Shown piece by piece: positions 46,079 through 57,551 of a stretch of 64,000 bases of DNA. The stretch lies in the NCBI GenBank assembly GCA_001600875.1, contig BCLD01000006.1, positions 1,096,330 through 1,160,329 of the forward strand, in the 5' to 3' direction. Made by a program: the position numbers and the translations under genes. The notes beneath the pieces are model-generated. The model saw only the letters and a list, made by a program, of their open reading frames with translations. It had not been told where the DNA came from and did no database searches. Numbering within the stretch: position 1 is the first letter of the stretch; the number at the start of each line of letters is the position of its first letter. The stretch comes from Solicoccozyma terricola. Taxonomy: Eukaryota > Basidiomycota > Tremellomycetes > Filobasidiales > Piskurozymaceae.

Positions 46079-48383
46079 CTACTGTTGCTCTTGTGACGGC
46101 CTCGAGGCGTTGTTGCGTTCGGCCCACTGCGGGTCGTACATAGGCGGAACGGTCTCGGTCGCCTGCGTGACTGGACCAGCGTCATGTTCTTGCATCAAGA
46201 TGGGAGCCTGAACCGGAGCAGCCTGAGGAAGAATACGCTGCTTGCTGTTCAAAGGAGATGATCCGGTAACACCCATTCCTACTGTTTGATCTAGTCCAGC
46301 GTTGTTGCTTCCACCGAAACCTTGACCTTGAGATGACAAGACAGTCCGGTCAGTCACATCATAGGTACCAAACATTGATGACATGCCGGACTCCAAGGAG
46401 AGTGAGTTGCTTGTCGGCATGCCATCCTGGACGTCTGATAACGTCGACGTGTGTACTAGCGGGATGGATGGCTTCAGCATACGGCAGTATAAGGTGCTAA
46501 GCCAACAACTCACGCGCAGGAGACACGATTGGAACCTGGTTATGCTGCCCGAAAGACGAACTACGTTGCGACATGTTTGGCTGCAACGGCGTCACCTGGT
46601 GGTCCTCATACTCGTTGGAGTCAAGGTCAACAATGTGACCAACTTTGTGGCTGCCAGGGAATAAACGGATTGAGCGGCCGAAACGGCTGACACCAAAAAG
46701 AAAATTTGGTTCACCTCTTCTTCCGGCGGTACAGAAAGAATCCGAGGCCAGCAGCAATAATGGTGGCAACCGCTGCTCCAATCTGTCGGAACAAATTAGA
46801 AAGTCAGATCCGTTTTTGCTCTGTGAACTCAGCCGGACTTACGGCTATGCCGGCAATCGCCCCGCTGGAAAGTCCGGAGGGCCTACCAATAGGGGAGGGG
46901 TAGCTGACAACGATGAAGCTATGGCGGCGTGCGAACGATATGTTCACATTCATTACACTCCTACCGAAACAGTCATCTCAAGACAGATAGATGACTTACG
47001 AAGAAGCGCGCGTTTTGCATGGGTCTGTTCATCAGCATTCGTGGTCATAGGAGGAGGGAAACGGACGCAGTAGGGTTACTGCACTCACGGCGGAGCGCTG
47101 GAAGTCGTACTAGGGGCTGGCGTGGTGGAGGAACCACCAGCGGACGAAGTCAAACAATCCGAAGAACCGGGCTGGATGGTAAATTGTGAGGTTGTGTACG
47201 AAGTGGTCCCTGGCGGGGAAGCGCGGGAACGGCATGAGCACCGACATTTGTTGGTGGATGGAAATGGAAAGCATAGGATGCAGCTACCTTTCGAGTCACT
47301 TATCAGAAAGAAGACCGAGAGTCCAGCGGTGAAGTTGACCGTCCAAGTATAGGAGGTGCCGGTCACGCTCGGAAAGGTCAAGCTACGATCGAGGGTTGAT
47401 TGCGTTACTCTGAGCACATATTCTCCACAGGATGGCCAGGGACTAACATAGAGGATTCGTTAGAAGTGGCAAAAACCTGGAGCAGGTAAGGCGCAATACC
47501 ACCGGTCCAACTGTGGGAAGCGTGGAACGATCATGAGAAGGAAAGGATACCATGAGATCGGGGAAATGGATAGGGACATTCCTCAGCACGCGCTGAAATA
47601 TACGGATGACTGTCAACGTACCTGAGCTCCACCGGCTGGCATTGAACCAGGCTGGTTGGGGGCTGGAGAGTCAAAGCGGCCGAGGCGGTCAAGCAACTTG
47701 TAGAAGAACTGGGCTGGATGTTCAGATCGACGCTCGTAGAGTCCCCTGGCGAAACAAATGGTAGCGATGAGAACAAGCGTGTCTGTCGGCGAATGAACTA
47801 TTGGGAGGAACATATCACAACCTACCACCCGAGTCCCGGACTTCGATGCGGACTGTCTGGCCTGCGGGGAAGTCGACATTCCAAGTGAAGGAAGTCTCCT
47901 GGTAATTGTCGGCGCTGTTATCATGTGGATCAGAGCGATAACAGCAAGGACCGCCAGGAATGGTCAAGGACTCACATATTACGGCCGTCATTGAATTCGT
48001 TGTACAGGACCTTGACTACATAGGGTGAAACACCAGCGGTCCAGCTGTCAAGGGGGTCGCACAATAAAGATTATCTGCCTCATCAGCAAACTGCATAACT
48101 GACTAAGGCATTTCGTCAAACACCAACTTAAACTGCGCCGTCTCGCACTGGACCAGAGTGGGTATGGAGGTGAAGTTGAGGGCTGCGACTGAAGGAAGAA
48201 AAGGAAGTTAGAGCGGGCGTGCAAGATCCATTTGCTTTGGCGTGGAAAGAGTCGTGGCTGGCTAGGAGAGGGGAGCGTGAGATGCAGGACGCTCCGTCGA
48301 TACGCCCGACTCCGCGGCTCGACCTCGAGTCGCTCACCCGACGAAGCGGCCAGAGCCAGAAAGAGAACGTCATGACCGAACAT
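46079..48383 (-). CDS. Type I membrane protein with two copies of a small ectodomain
   Basis: About eight exons. The signal peptide MFGHDVLFLALAASS joins VAALNFTSIPTLVQCETAQF. Two similar extracellular units follow, each with VQC[EQ]...SWT[AG]G[VI][AS]PY and later [ST][FY]TW.V[DN]F.AG..V. A Ser/Thr/Pro stalk (SSTTPAPSTTSSAPP) leads to a transmembrane helix (IGAAVATIIAAGLGFFLY) and the stop-transfer YRRKK. The cytosolic tail ends with PPMYDPQWAERNN, a motif common at the C-terminus of basidiomycete surface proteins of this layout. A role as cell-wall or surface sensor is plausible, but no family name is certain. The stop is TAG 46079-46081. Confidence 0.75.
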
Positions 48384-49333
48384 GGTGCAATTAGCGAGCC
48401 GTACGAGTCAAGTCGGTTGATGGTGATGATGGTGATTGGCGGTCATGACAGTGACGAGCCTTCCCCGGGTAGCCTCTCCATTGCAGTTGCTGCGACGTTC
48501 CAATATCTGCTTCCTTGTTCACGGTGCTTCCTTGCCAGTGGCGTCTTCACTGAGCGATATATACTTGTATCCGGTATTTTCTGGATCGGGGGTTACGGTA
48601 TACCCGGTGGTACGGAGATCCGTTGCTGATGGAGGTTAGAGGGTTTGGAGATGGCAACTCGTCATCGTTACTACTCCTTATCTTCGACGTCGAAGGCTGA
48701 AGAGGTCTCGTACACATCACGGCCATGCCGGGAGGTCACCATCCCTTGCTTTCTTGTGGGAAGAGAGTAAAGCATGGACTCCCTTTCCATCAACACACGT
48801 TTTGGGTAGGGTTTCGCGGTTTCACAATCTGGACTCGTTCTGTCGGAACTGCAGTCTGGGCATCTCACAAACATAGTAGTTGTGCCCAAGCATATGAGCT
48901 TGCGCCTGTGGACATCGGATTATCCGTGCTCATGCACGTTCATCTACCCATCGAAAGCCATCTCACTACCCCTGCCCTCTCTCCCTACATCTCCTCTCCC
49001 TACACCTCCTCTTCCTTCGCCCCGCTTTGATCTCCTTTCAAAGGTAGAAGTAGTCCACCACTGTCCCGTTTGCATGCCGATAGCCGAGGTATCCATGTCA
49101 AGCGCTTGACGCTCCAGTCGACTTGCGTGCCGCTTGTTTGGCAATAGCTGGGGTGTGGTGTCAAGATCTTGACGCTTCAGAAGGCGTCTCCTGCGGCTCT
49201 GCGCCTTCAAGAACCGTTATTTGAAGAATCAGAAGAAGCCACATACAAGATACTACTACCCGCACTTCATCCCATCCTTCATCCCACCATCTATTCCTCC
49301 CTCAACAACCACCCCACCACCGCACGACTCACT
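48384..49333. other. Divergent intergenic region upstream of the secreted protein gene
   Basis: No gene seen. It includes the two GTCAAGNNCTTGAC palindromes described separately and a TCTCCCTACATCTCC repeat near 48,980-49,010. Confidence 0.55.
49097..49173. promoter_or_regulatory. Paired 14-bp palindromes GTCAAGNNCTTGAC
   Basis: GTCAAGCGCTTGAC at 49097-49110 and GTCAAGATCTTGAC at 49160-49173 are perfect palindromes differing only in the central two bases. Both are followed by GCT[CT]CAG. Their centres are 63 bp apart, about six helical turns, ending 160 bp before the ATG at 49334. This looks like a paired site for a dimeric regulator. Confidence 0.55.
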
Positions 49334-51327
49334 ATGCTCCTCCACTTCACTCTCCTCATTATCCTCGCACACTGTCATCCATCATCCGCCCAAATACCTG
49401 CACCTCCTCCCACACTGCCCGCTGGATTCAAGTACCCTGATCTCAATCCCTGGACCGACTTCTGTCAGACCATAGGTTACACCCAGATGGCATCATGTGG
49501 GAACTTCATGTACCCTGGCGGACCCTCACCAAACTCCTTTGCCGCCATGAAGGCCGCGACGAAATGTGCTGCTGAGATCGACAAAAAGTCGGCGGAGGCA
49601 GCTGCGATATACCGGTTCTTGGGGACAGATCCTGCTGATATGATCAAGTACGCTTCTGGATCTGGGACCCGGCTTTCGCGGGAGGGCGCCAATGGCCCCC
49701 CCAAGGAGAAGTGGTGGTGGGACGGAACGAAGCAGAAATACTCGCGCTCGGACTATACACCTGAAGATCGAGAGAGAGCGAGAGCGCTGGGTGAAGGTAG
49801 AATCAAGAACGCCGTGGACTCGCTGGACGTGGCGCTGAAATCGAGTGCTCTGGTCGTGGGGTGGGAGTTTAATAAATATATTGGGGGGGCAGTCGCTAAA
49901 TCCTTTTATACCTCAGCGGCAGATGCGGGGCAGGCGGCATACAATGAACCATGGACTGTAGGCGTAGAACCGAGTGGGAAGGTATTCGAGGTGAGTTCAG
50001 TTCTCCATTTTCCGGATCGTGCGTCGCTATGGGTCGCTGACCAATTTAGGGGGAGAGCACCGGTAGGAGGTCAGACGGGTCAACATACGAGGTGAAACCT
50101 GACTCTCCCCCTGGGTCAACCAGTTCGAGCAGCAGCGGGGGGTCAACTGGCTCCGGGTCTGGATCTGGTTCTGATTCAGGTTCATCATCTGGCTCCGGCT
50201 CGTCCTCTGGATCATCTTCCGGATCAGATGTGGGCAGTGGACCAATGGACGATCCCAACGATCACGAAGGACATAATCCCAATTTCCCTCATTCCCCTGG
50301 CGTCCCAGACGAATCGAGCAACGTGGAGGTCTGGAACATAGCTCGACCGATGCTTGATCCCCCCGACAAATCCCAGCTTATGTTATGTGTGGAAAAGACA
50401 ACCCGCGAGATTATCAAGGCGATAGGAACGACGGATATTGCTGCGTGGCATGAGATGCCCAAGTCAGACGCGGAGCTAAAAGAGGAGGCGGAGAGGGAGC
50501 TGAAAGATGGATTATGCGATAAAGCATATTGGGGTGAAGAGTTCTGTAGGAAGTGGAAGTTGGAGAGAGATACCGAGGAGATCCCACCTGATATGCTCGC
50601 GGAGATGCAGGAACGAAAGAAGAAGCATATCGAGGACCAGGCAAAAGGATTGAATTGTGATGTCAATCCTCGACCCGATCGAGAGACACTCTGCCATCAT
50701 GTTCAACAAGAGATATTCAAGAGATATGTGGTGGATGACTTTACCGACAAGACTATACAGTCTTCCTTCACTCCGCGCAGACCTACCAATCTGCCTACTT
50801 TCAACGTGGATGAATTCGGTGTTCAAAGTGAGTTTGCTCAAGCCTCATATTTGCTATAAAGCAGAAGAGTTGCTGATTCCCCTAAAGTTGTCAAGTTCAA
50901 GAAAGAGAACCCCAATTTGCCCAAACTCCCACTGAACCCGGTGTCCGGGTCTACTTTCAAACCTTTCAAGCCGGTATACATACCTCCTACAACCCCCCCA
51001 ATCTTATCGGACGGCACCGCTGCCCTCCCCTTCAAGCCTGGCTCCACCGAGGCGATGTATGACAACATCCGACAACTTCTAGAAGCCGGCAAGTTTGGCG
51101 GTCCAAAGAAACCCGACGGATGGAACGACGACCTGATCCCTTGGAAGAGATCGCCTACAGGCTCTACACATCAAGTCTCCGATGCTGAATTAGAGAAGTT
51201 TGTCAAAGCGGCGAAGAAGGTGGTCGTCAAAAGACCTGCGGGGCTGACGGAGGAGCAGTGGAAGGCTTTCCAGGCTGCCTTGCAGGCTGCTTGGGGATCG
51301 CAGGAATCATCGCATGATGAGCTGTGA
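49334..51327 (+). CDS. Secreted protein with Ser/Gly linker, unknown function
   Basis: Three exons. The signal peptide MLLHFTLLIILAHCHPSSAQ is followed by a Pro-rich start, a Cys-containing region (WTDFCQTIGYTQMASCGNF) and charged helices. The first intron (GTGAGTTCAG) leads to a low-complexity linker of Ser/Gly dipeptides, STGSGSGSGSDSGSSSGSGS. A Cys-rich second domain follows (LCDKAYWGEEFCRKWKLERD; CDVNPRPDRETLCHHVQQ). The last exon is Pro-rich, then AELEKFVKAAKKVVV. No known domain is recognised. The two Cys-bearing regions joined by a linker suggest a secreted two-domain protein. ATG 49334 is the only one giving the signal peptide. The stop is TGA 51325-51327. Confidence 0.78.
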
Positions 51328-51994
51328 GGCTTGGCGAATGTTCAAGGAACGCGCTTCCTGGTCTAGTTGGGGTATGAGAGAAGAGGAGTGATCCTTGGGA
51401 ACGGATGCGAGGTACAGATATCTGATTACGGTTTGTATATATACACGTTCAGAGGCTTGGTCATATGCTATTTCTGTACCTGTACATATATCATGGTCGT
51501 CGAGAGGTGTCTCGTGCGCTTCGCCGCTAACCGTTGTGTGCATTCTCAATGACTGGCGTTGAACTCTTGTCTCGAATCTGCCTCAATGCAAACTACGGGC
51601 TTCCACAATGGTCTCTCATTTGGGCAAATGCTCCGCACTGTATGATATACTACACGATGGTGCTAGGCAACTAAGCGCTATTGAGAACCGTGCTATAATA
51701 GCCAAGCTTGGAGTAGGGTAAGTCTCTGCTGCCTCAGCTGTCATCCCTGATAGGAACCCAGTGTGATGCAGCTGGTGACTGAGGTGAGAGGGGATCTGTC
51801 GTGTGTTTATCCCCTCGCCATGGCTCGCGGGACCTTCGCGGGACCTCGGAGGACCTCACGCCGCCGTGGCCATTCTCAAGGTGCCGTGACGGTTCATGCT
51901 CTCCAGTAGGGTACATCACATCATCGGGTCGTCGGCCAATTCCCTACAGTACATGAGCTTGAAAATGGTTGGGAGTAAGGCGACATTGTTTCCT
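51328..51994. other. Convergent 3' region
   Basis: No gene seen. Near 51,810-51,900 is a GC-rich patch (GGCTCGCGGGACCT, GGTGCCGTGA) that recurs in diverged form in the first intron of the gene at 57,552. Confidence 0.5.
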
Positions 51995-52791
<797 letters not shown>

Positions 52792-52930
52792 GTCGGCAAG
52801 ACACTCAGAAAGAAGGAGAGAAAGAAAGAAAGAGCGGGCCGGTCATCAGGCATTTGCCCGAACAGCCAATCGGCAGAAGTAGCGAAGATGGCGTTAATCT
52901 GGCGAAGTCCATCCGTCGGTGATGATATGG
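52792..52930. other. Short intergenic region between two minus-strand genes
   Basis: It lies between the start of the 51,995-52,791 gene and the likely stop of the coiled-coil gene. An imperfect ~29-bp triplicate (AAGTCCATCCGTCGG, AAGTCCTTCCATCGG, ATGTCCATCCATCGG) spans 52,905-52,980, overlapping the coiled-coil gene's last codons. Confidence 0.5.
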
Positions 52931-54670
52931 CTAAGTCCTTCCATCGGTGGTAATCCTGACTATGTCCATCCATCGGCGAGAAGGATGGGCCTGATGTTCG
53001 ATGTATGCCCAAATGTTGAGAGGAGCCCGAATGTCAGAGACTTGAGCACCACGGATGGGGGATCGGTGATGGGGAATCCGCGGAACGGTGAGGATTCGGG
53101 CCTGAGAAAGGTCGTATCCTTACAGTCAGCTTGCGTATCCTCCCCCCCCCTCCTCCCGAACCCACCCTCGCGATGACTATCTTCCCATCCACCATCTTTA
53201 TAGGCACAGCTCCCATCACAGTGTCATCACCGGAAGAGCATGACAAGTGCATCTGCATCCTCTGCTCAAAATGAGATCCCTTGTTTCCCACAGGCTTGTC
53301 CATCACCCCAACTCTGGGAAGTGTCACCACCTGGGTGTCCACCACCACACCATCCTTCAAACTCCGGAAAGGCAGCCTTGCCATCGCTGACCTCCAATCC
53401 AATGGACCACAAAAGTAGTCATCGGGATGTGGGTCTCGGGTAGGATATTCCACGGAATATGAAATTCTGGTTTGAGCTTTCGTTTCCGGGATTGCCCATG
53501 GCTCTGCCTCGTTGTAAGGGCGGGAGTATGGGGTAGGTGGGATGGAGGGTGGTGGGTATGGGGGGTAGTCGGCAGTGAGGATAGGTGCACTGCGGGGTGA
53601 GCGGGAAATTAGGACCAGGGAGGGAAAACATGATGCCCCCACCACCCACTTGTAAATCATCTTCTTGATCAACTCGATCGATTTCAGCTTCTCCGCAAGC
53701 TCCTTCTCCACCCTGTCCGACATTTCCACCTTCTCCAACCTCTGTCTCTCCTTTTCCCGACTCTCCACCAACTCGAGTTCCTCTTGCTTTTCCTTGAATT
53801 CCTCGATACACTGATTGATCTCGGCCTCTTTCAGTGCAACTCTCTTTTCACTTTCCCTCATCGTGCCTTTCCTTGTGTTGTATCTGGACAGCCGTTCATT
53901 GAAACTGGTTCGCTCGAGGGCAAGGGCCGCTTTTTTCTTCTCAAACTCGCGGGAATGGGTGTTGAAGTTGCTGGTCCGGTTGTCGAGGCTTTCATTTCGG
54001 CTTCCCAACCTCGTCTGTTCCTCATCGAGCTCCGCCTTATCTGCAACCAGCTGCCTGTCCCTTTCTTCCAACTGCTGACGGGTTTGTGCAAGGGTCGATT
54101 TGTCCCGTTCCAACTCTGCAACTATGGATGAATCCGCTGCCTGTCCAAAGCCACCTTGTCCTGATCCCTCTTTATCCCTTCATGTTGAGTTCTAATCTCT
54201 TGGAGAGCGGATCTGATGATGGATGCCATACGAGCAGCAGGAGCTGACCTCTTCTGGAATGCCTCATCCACCTCGTCGGTTTGTCGAATCTGAGCCTGTT
54301 TTAACAAATCTCTCGAGGCAAAGATTTGTTCCAATTCGTTTTCCAACTCGGCGATTTCGGTGACCTGGTTCGCTTGATCGGCAGTATGATCTTGAATCCG
54401 TTGAAGGAGTTCAGTGAGCTCCTTGTCCTTGGCATCCAGACGAGTTTGTAAGGCAGCCGTTGCTGCGGCTTGTTGGTTTTTGAGATCCTTGGTATCCCTG
54501 GCATACCTCATCTGTTGTATACCAAGCTTCTCTTGGACTTTTCGAAGCTCACGTTGGAGATCGCGAGGAGGAGCTGGGGGGGAGGGGATAGTAGGAGGAG
54601 GAGGTGGGGGGATGGAGGGAAGAGCTGGAAGAGGAGCCTGCGGAATGGGAGCGGCGGCGGCGGCCGCCAC
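52931..54670 (-). CDS. Pro-rich and coiled-coil protein, unknown, frame change inside
   Basis: From ATG 54670: an Ala/Pro-rich head (PALPSIPPPPPPTIPSPPAP), then a long coiled coil (LQRELRKVQEKLGI ... AELENELEQIFASRDLL). That frame stops at 54122. The coiled coil resumes in another frame from about 54113 (ERDKSTLAQTRQQLEERD ... RQRLEKVEMSDRVEKE). Either a 109-nt intron (GTATGGCATCC to CATAG) joins them or there is a real frameshift. A 60-nt intron near 53,590-53,650 and a further intron after KIVIAR then lead to ARILTVPRIPHHRSPIRG and the stop at 52931. Reading through that last intron instead ends at 53034. The C-terminal half has YFCGPLDWRSAMARLP and resembles no family known to me. ATG 54670 lies 52 bp after the GIY-YIG gene's stop. 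Confidence 0.55.
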
Positions 54671-54721
54671 CCTCGGACCATTCGAAACAAACGAGAGAGT
54701 GCCTTGAATCCGAGGTCGAGG

Positions 54722-57083
54722 TCATGGTGGAGCTGGTATTGGTAGTGCTGCCGGAGCATGAAACTCGTTCTCCCCAATCTCCACGAATTCGTCGATATCA
54801 TCATCACTGAGAATACCATTCGCCGCCGCCGTTGCCGCTGCCGCCGCCGCCACCACCGCCGCCACCACCGCCGTCCCTGGAGATGGCTCCAACTCGTTCT
54901 GCAGAAACTCTGGCAGGTCATCCACCTCGCCACTTAGACGTAGACGGAGGACAGCCACAGACACACATCCAACAGCCATCCTGAGAGCATCCAAACTGCT
55001 CTCACTCAGGCGGGCTGCATCTGCGCCATCAATGACCAATTCATCCCCGCTCCGCTTGTTGAATATCAACTCGCATCCACCTAGTGCTGGAAGATTGGTG
55101 ACCGGATTGATCTCATGAATCTTTAGCCTGATGGAGACAGAGACAGACGTCGAACCGGGGGGCAATTTTAAAACCTCCTTGGGTAATTTCAACGCGGGAT
55201 GACCATTTATGCAGGTATTGGAACGGGTTACCTCCTTGATGAATGATTTGGTCGAGGCAGAGAATGGCTCGAGAATGTCGTAGATGTTTTGTTTAGGATC
55301 TTTGATGTGAATAGTGTGGGTTTCATCCCCGCAGAATACTGGGTGCATTGAATTTTCAGTCATGCCGTACGGACATGGAGCGCCATCATTTCCGACTCAC
55401 AATTCCAGACCCCGAGGGCATCCGCCACCGTCATGTTCTGGTTGATGAATGTGATTCCGATAGCAGCGAGTGCGGCCATGGAAGGTCTTTCTTTGAGAGG
55501 TATGATGCCAGCGATTTGCCATTCCCGTGGAAGTCTTGAAAAATCAATGTTACTGTGACCTCGTTTTTTGACCCTGGGGATGAGAAGGTCAGTGGGATGG
55601 TCCACGGTACCTTGCGGTACCTTGCGCCCCCGCACACTCACTTTTTCCAATCGGTCCCAGTCTCCCCAATCCCTGGCCAATGGGCATTCCCACTTTGCCA
55701 CCTCGTCGACTCCCTCCCTCTGTCACCCCATATAGACGGATTCACTGCCATCATTTCCACACGCATCTCTGCCATGAGCATAGTGTCTGGCTGTGGAAGC
55801 ACACCGGTGGCAGCGAGTCCGATTGTTTCGGTGATTTGAATCCAGGCGTCGACTTTCTGCTTTGCCAGTTTGCTTTCCCCCTGGAGATTCTTATCCACCA
55901 TTGTCTCTTGAAAGACTTTGGCTAGAATCTCAGCACCACGATGGTGGCCATCACTGACCAGATCATACAGCTTGTGTCGTGAGATGGTGGCGAAAGTGAA
56001 TGCCGAGGTATGAACACGTTCACTCTGGTTACCTTCGGCACATTGGTAAAAGATTCGCATATGTGGCTGTGACACTGTACCCTTCTCCTCGATCTGTTTC
56101 CTGACTGCAGCTTCAGAATATGCCTTGTGTCGGGTGATTATGGGTGTACCTGCGGGCCCACAGCAGCTCGAAGCAGCTTTTCCGACGTATAAAGCATGCA
56201 TTTCACTGTCCCCATCTCGTTCTTGCAGCAAATCGTGGTTTATTATCCTCCACGAGCACTCTTTAATGTAGACGCCGACATCCCCAGACCTCGGAGAATC
56301 CTTGAGGTCTTCAGGAATGTGGCAGAGGTTGTAGGATTTTACCATGTCACGGACGGTGTAGATGTTGGTGGAACCTCGAATCTCATCCAAACAAGCCAAG
56401 GCCGGACCAAAACCATTGAAATCAACCAGAAGATGACAGAGGATGCCATCGATGCCCTTTTCTTTCAACAACTGGAGCATTTGAGGTGATTTTTTGGGAT
56501 TGGCTTCCAAAAACCGTTGAAGTGCAAAGAGATGATCATAATGCACTTGGTATGTGTTGTGGTCTAGTGGTGAACCATCCTTGCGACGAGGCCAGTGGAG
56601 AGATGTCCACGTTACTGGAGCTGTCCATTGTGGACGACCCGTTGCCATCGGATGGGAGATGTCGGTACGTCTAATCGGCCATGGTCCACGAGGATGAGAT
56701 TGGTCCGCAATCGTCTGCCAAAACGTCGTTTGTTGGAGGGAATGATTTTGTTTGAGGAATGCAGCCGGTACCCAGACAGGTCGATCCTCACCCGTATAGT
56801 GGCACTGATAGAACAGGTCACCGTAAAGTCCAGAGTACATTGCTCGGTCGATGAGGTGACAACGACGCGTTCGTAGATTGAAACGATACTTGTCCCATGG
56901 ATCTGGCAAAAGTTCATTGACCTCGTTCGGTGGGTAGTTGACCCAGGTCAAGTTGGATGACCATGACGAGCGGTTGTGGTCGAAATGACGCTGCTGAGCG
57001 GATTCTTTTCGCTGTTGTAGCTGAGTCGGGGTCAAGGGGATGGGGGCGTTGGGGGCGAAGGGGGGTGGAATTGGATCGTTCAT
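54722..57083 (-). CDS. Large GIY-YIG-domain protein
   Basis: Three exons: 57083-55642, 55573-55401 and 55338-54722, about 740 residues. The N-terminus is Pro-rich, then Trp-rich (WSSNLTWVNYPPNEVNELL). Near residues 270-330 there is a GIY-YIG nuclease core: GDVGVYIKECSWRI, then HALYVGKAA, then TPIITRHKAYSEAAVRKQ, giving GVY...YVG...RxxxxR/H. The catalytic Tyr pair and Arg are present. Later IFYQCAEGNQSERVHTSAF and an Ala-rich region (VVAAVVAAAAAATAAANG) are followed by an acidic end. Intron 2 (55339-55400) is needed to leave the frame that would otherwise stop at 55360. The family nicks or cuts DNA in repair, restriction and mobile elements. Here the context is a cluster of unrecognised genes. 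Function beyond the fold is unknown. Confidence 0.72.
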
Positions 57084-57551
57084 TGGAATAGGTCATAGGT
57101 GCGTCCTACCAACACAAATCTGTCAGTGGATCCATCACCATCAGACATATATGCACACTCACGTATAGATATCCGTGTATATAGTCCAAGCGAGTCAGTG
57201 TCTGTCGAGTCCGACGAGGTGTTGTCACTGAATGAAACAACTGAAAAAAAAAAACCCCCTGAAACATCAGGCCAATCCTTGCAACCCTTCGAACTATGTG
57301 AGCACCCCAGCTAATTCCAACTCACTGGATTCGAATGGATGATGGGATTGTGGGGTTGAGGATGTGTGTGTTGAGGATGTGGTGGGTGTTGAGGGTTAGG
57401 CCTTTCGTTCGAGCCAGATACGAGCCAGATATCTGTTGCCCCCTTTGCCCCTTTGCCCCCCCCCCCCCCACCCCCGCATCCTTTGAATGTTTGCTTTGTT
57501 GTTCATATACATCGACTTTGCAATCCCCATCCCCATCACCATCGGCCCACC
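57084..57551. other. Divergent promoter between the GIY-YIG gene and the Cys-motif gene
   Basis: No gene seen. It contains a C/G-rich GTTGAGGATGTGTGTGTTGAG repeat near 57,352-57,385, a 10-nt A-run near 57,244 and C-runs at 57,458-57,470. Confidence 0.55.

Noticed and set aside
55360..55363. ATGA stop/start overlap between two minus-strand frames, like a bacterial operon
   Set aside because: A GT-AG intron at 55339-55400 joins the two frames in phase (GVWN to LFCGDE), so they are exons of one GIY-YIG gene.
54722..57083. Penelope-like retroelement, because of the GIY-YIG domain
   Set aside because: No reverse transcriptase motifs are visible in any neighbouring frame, and the gene has ordinary spliceosomal introns.
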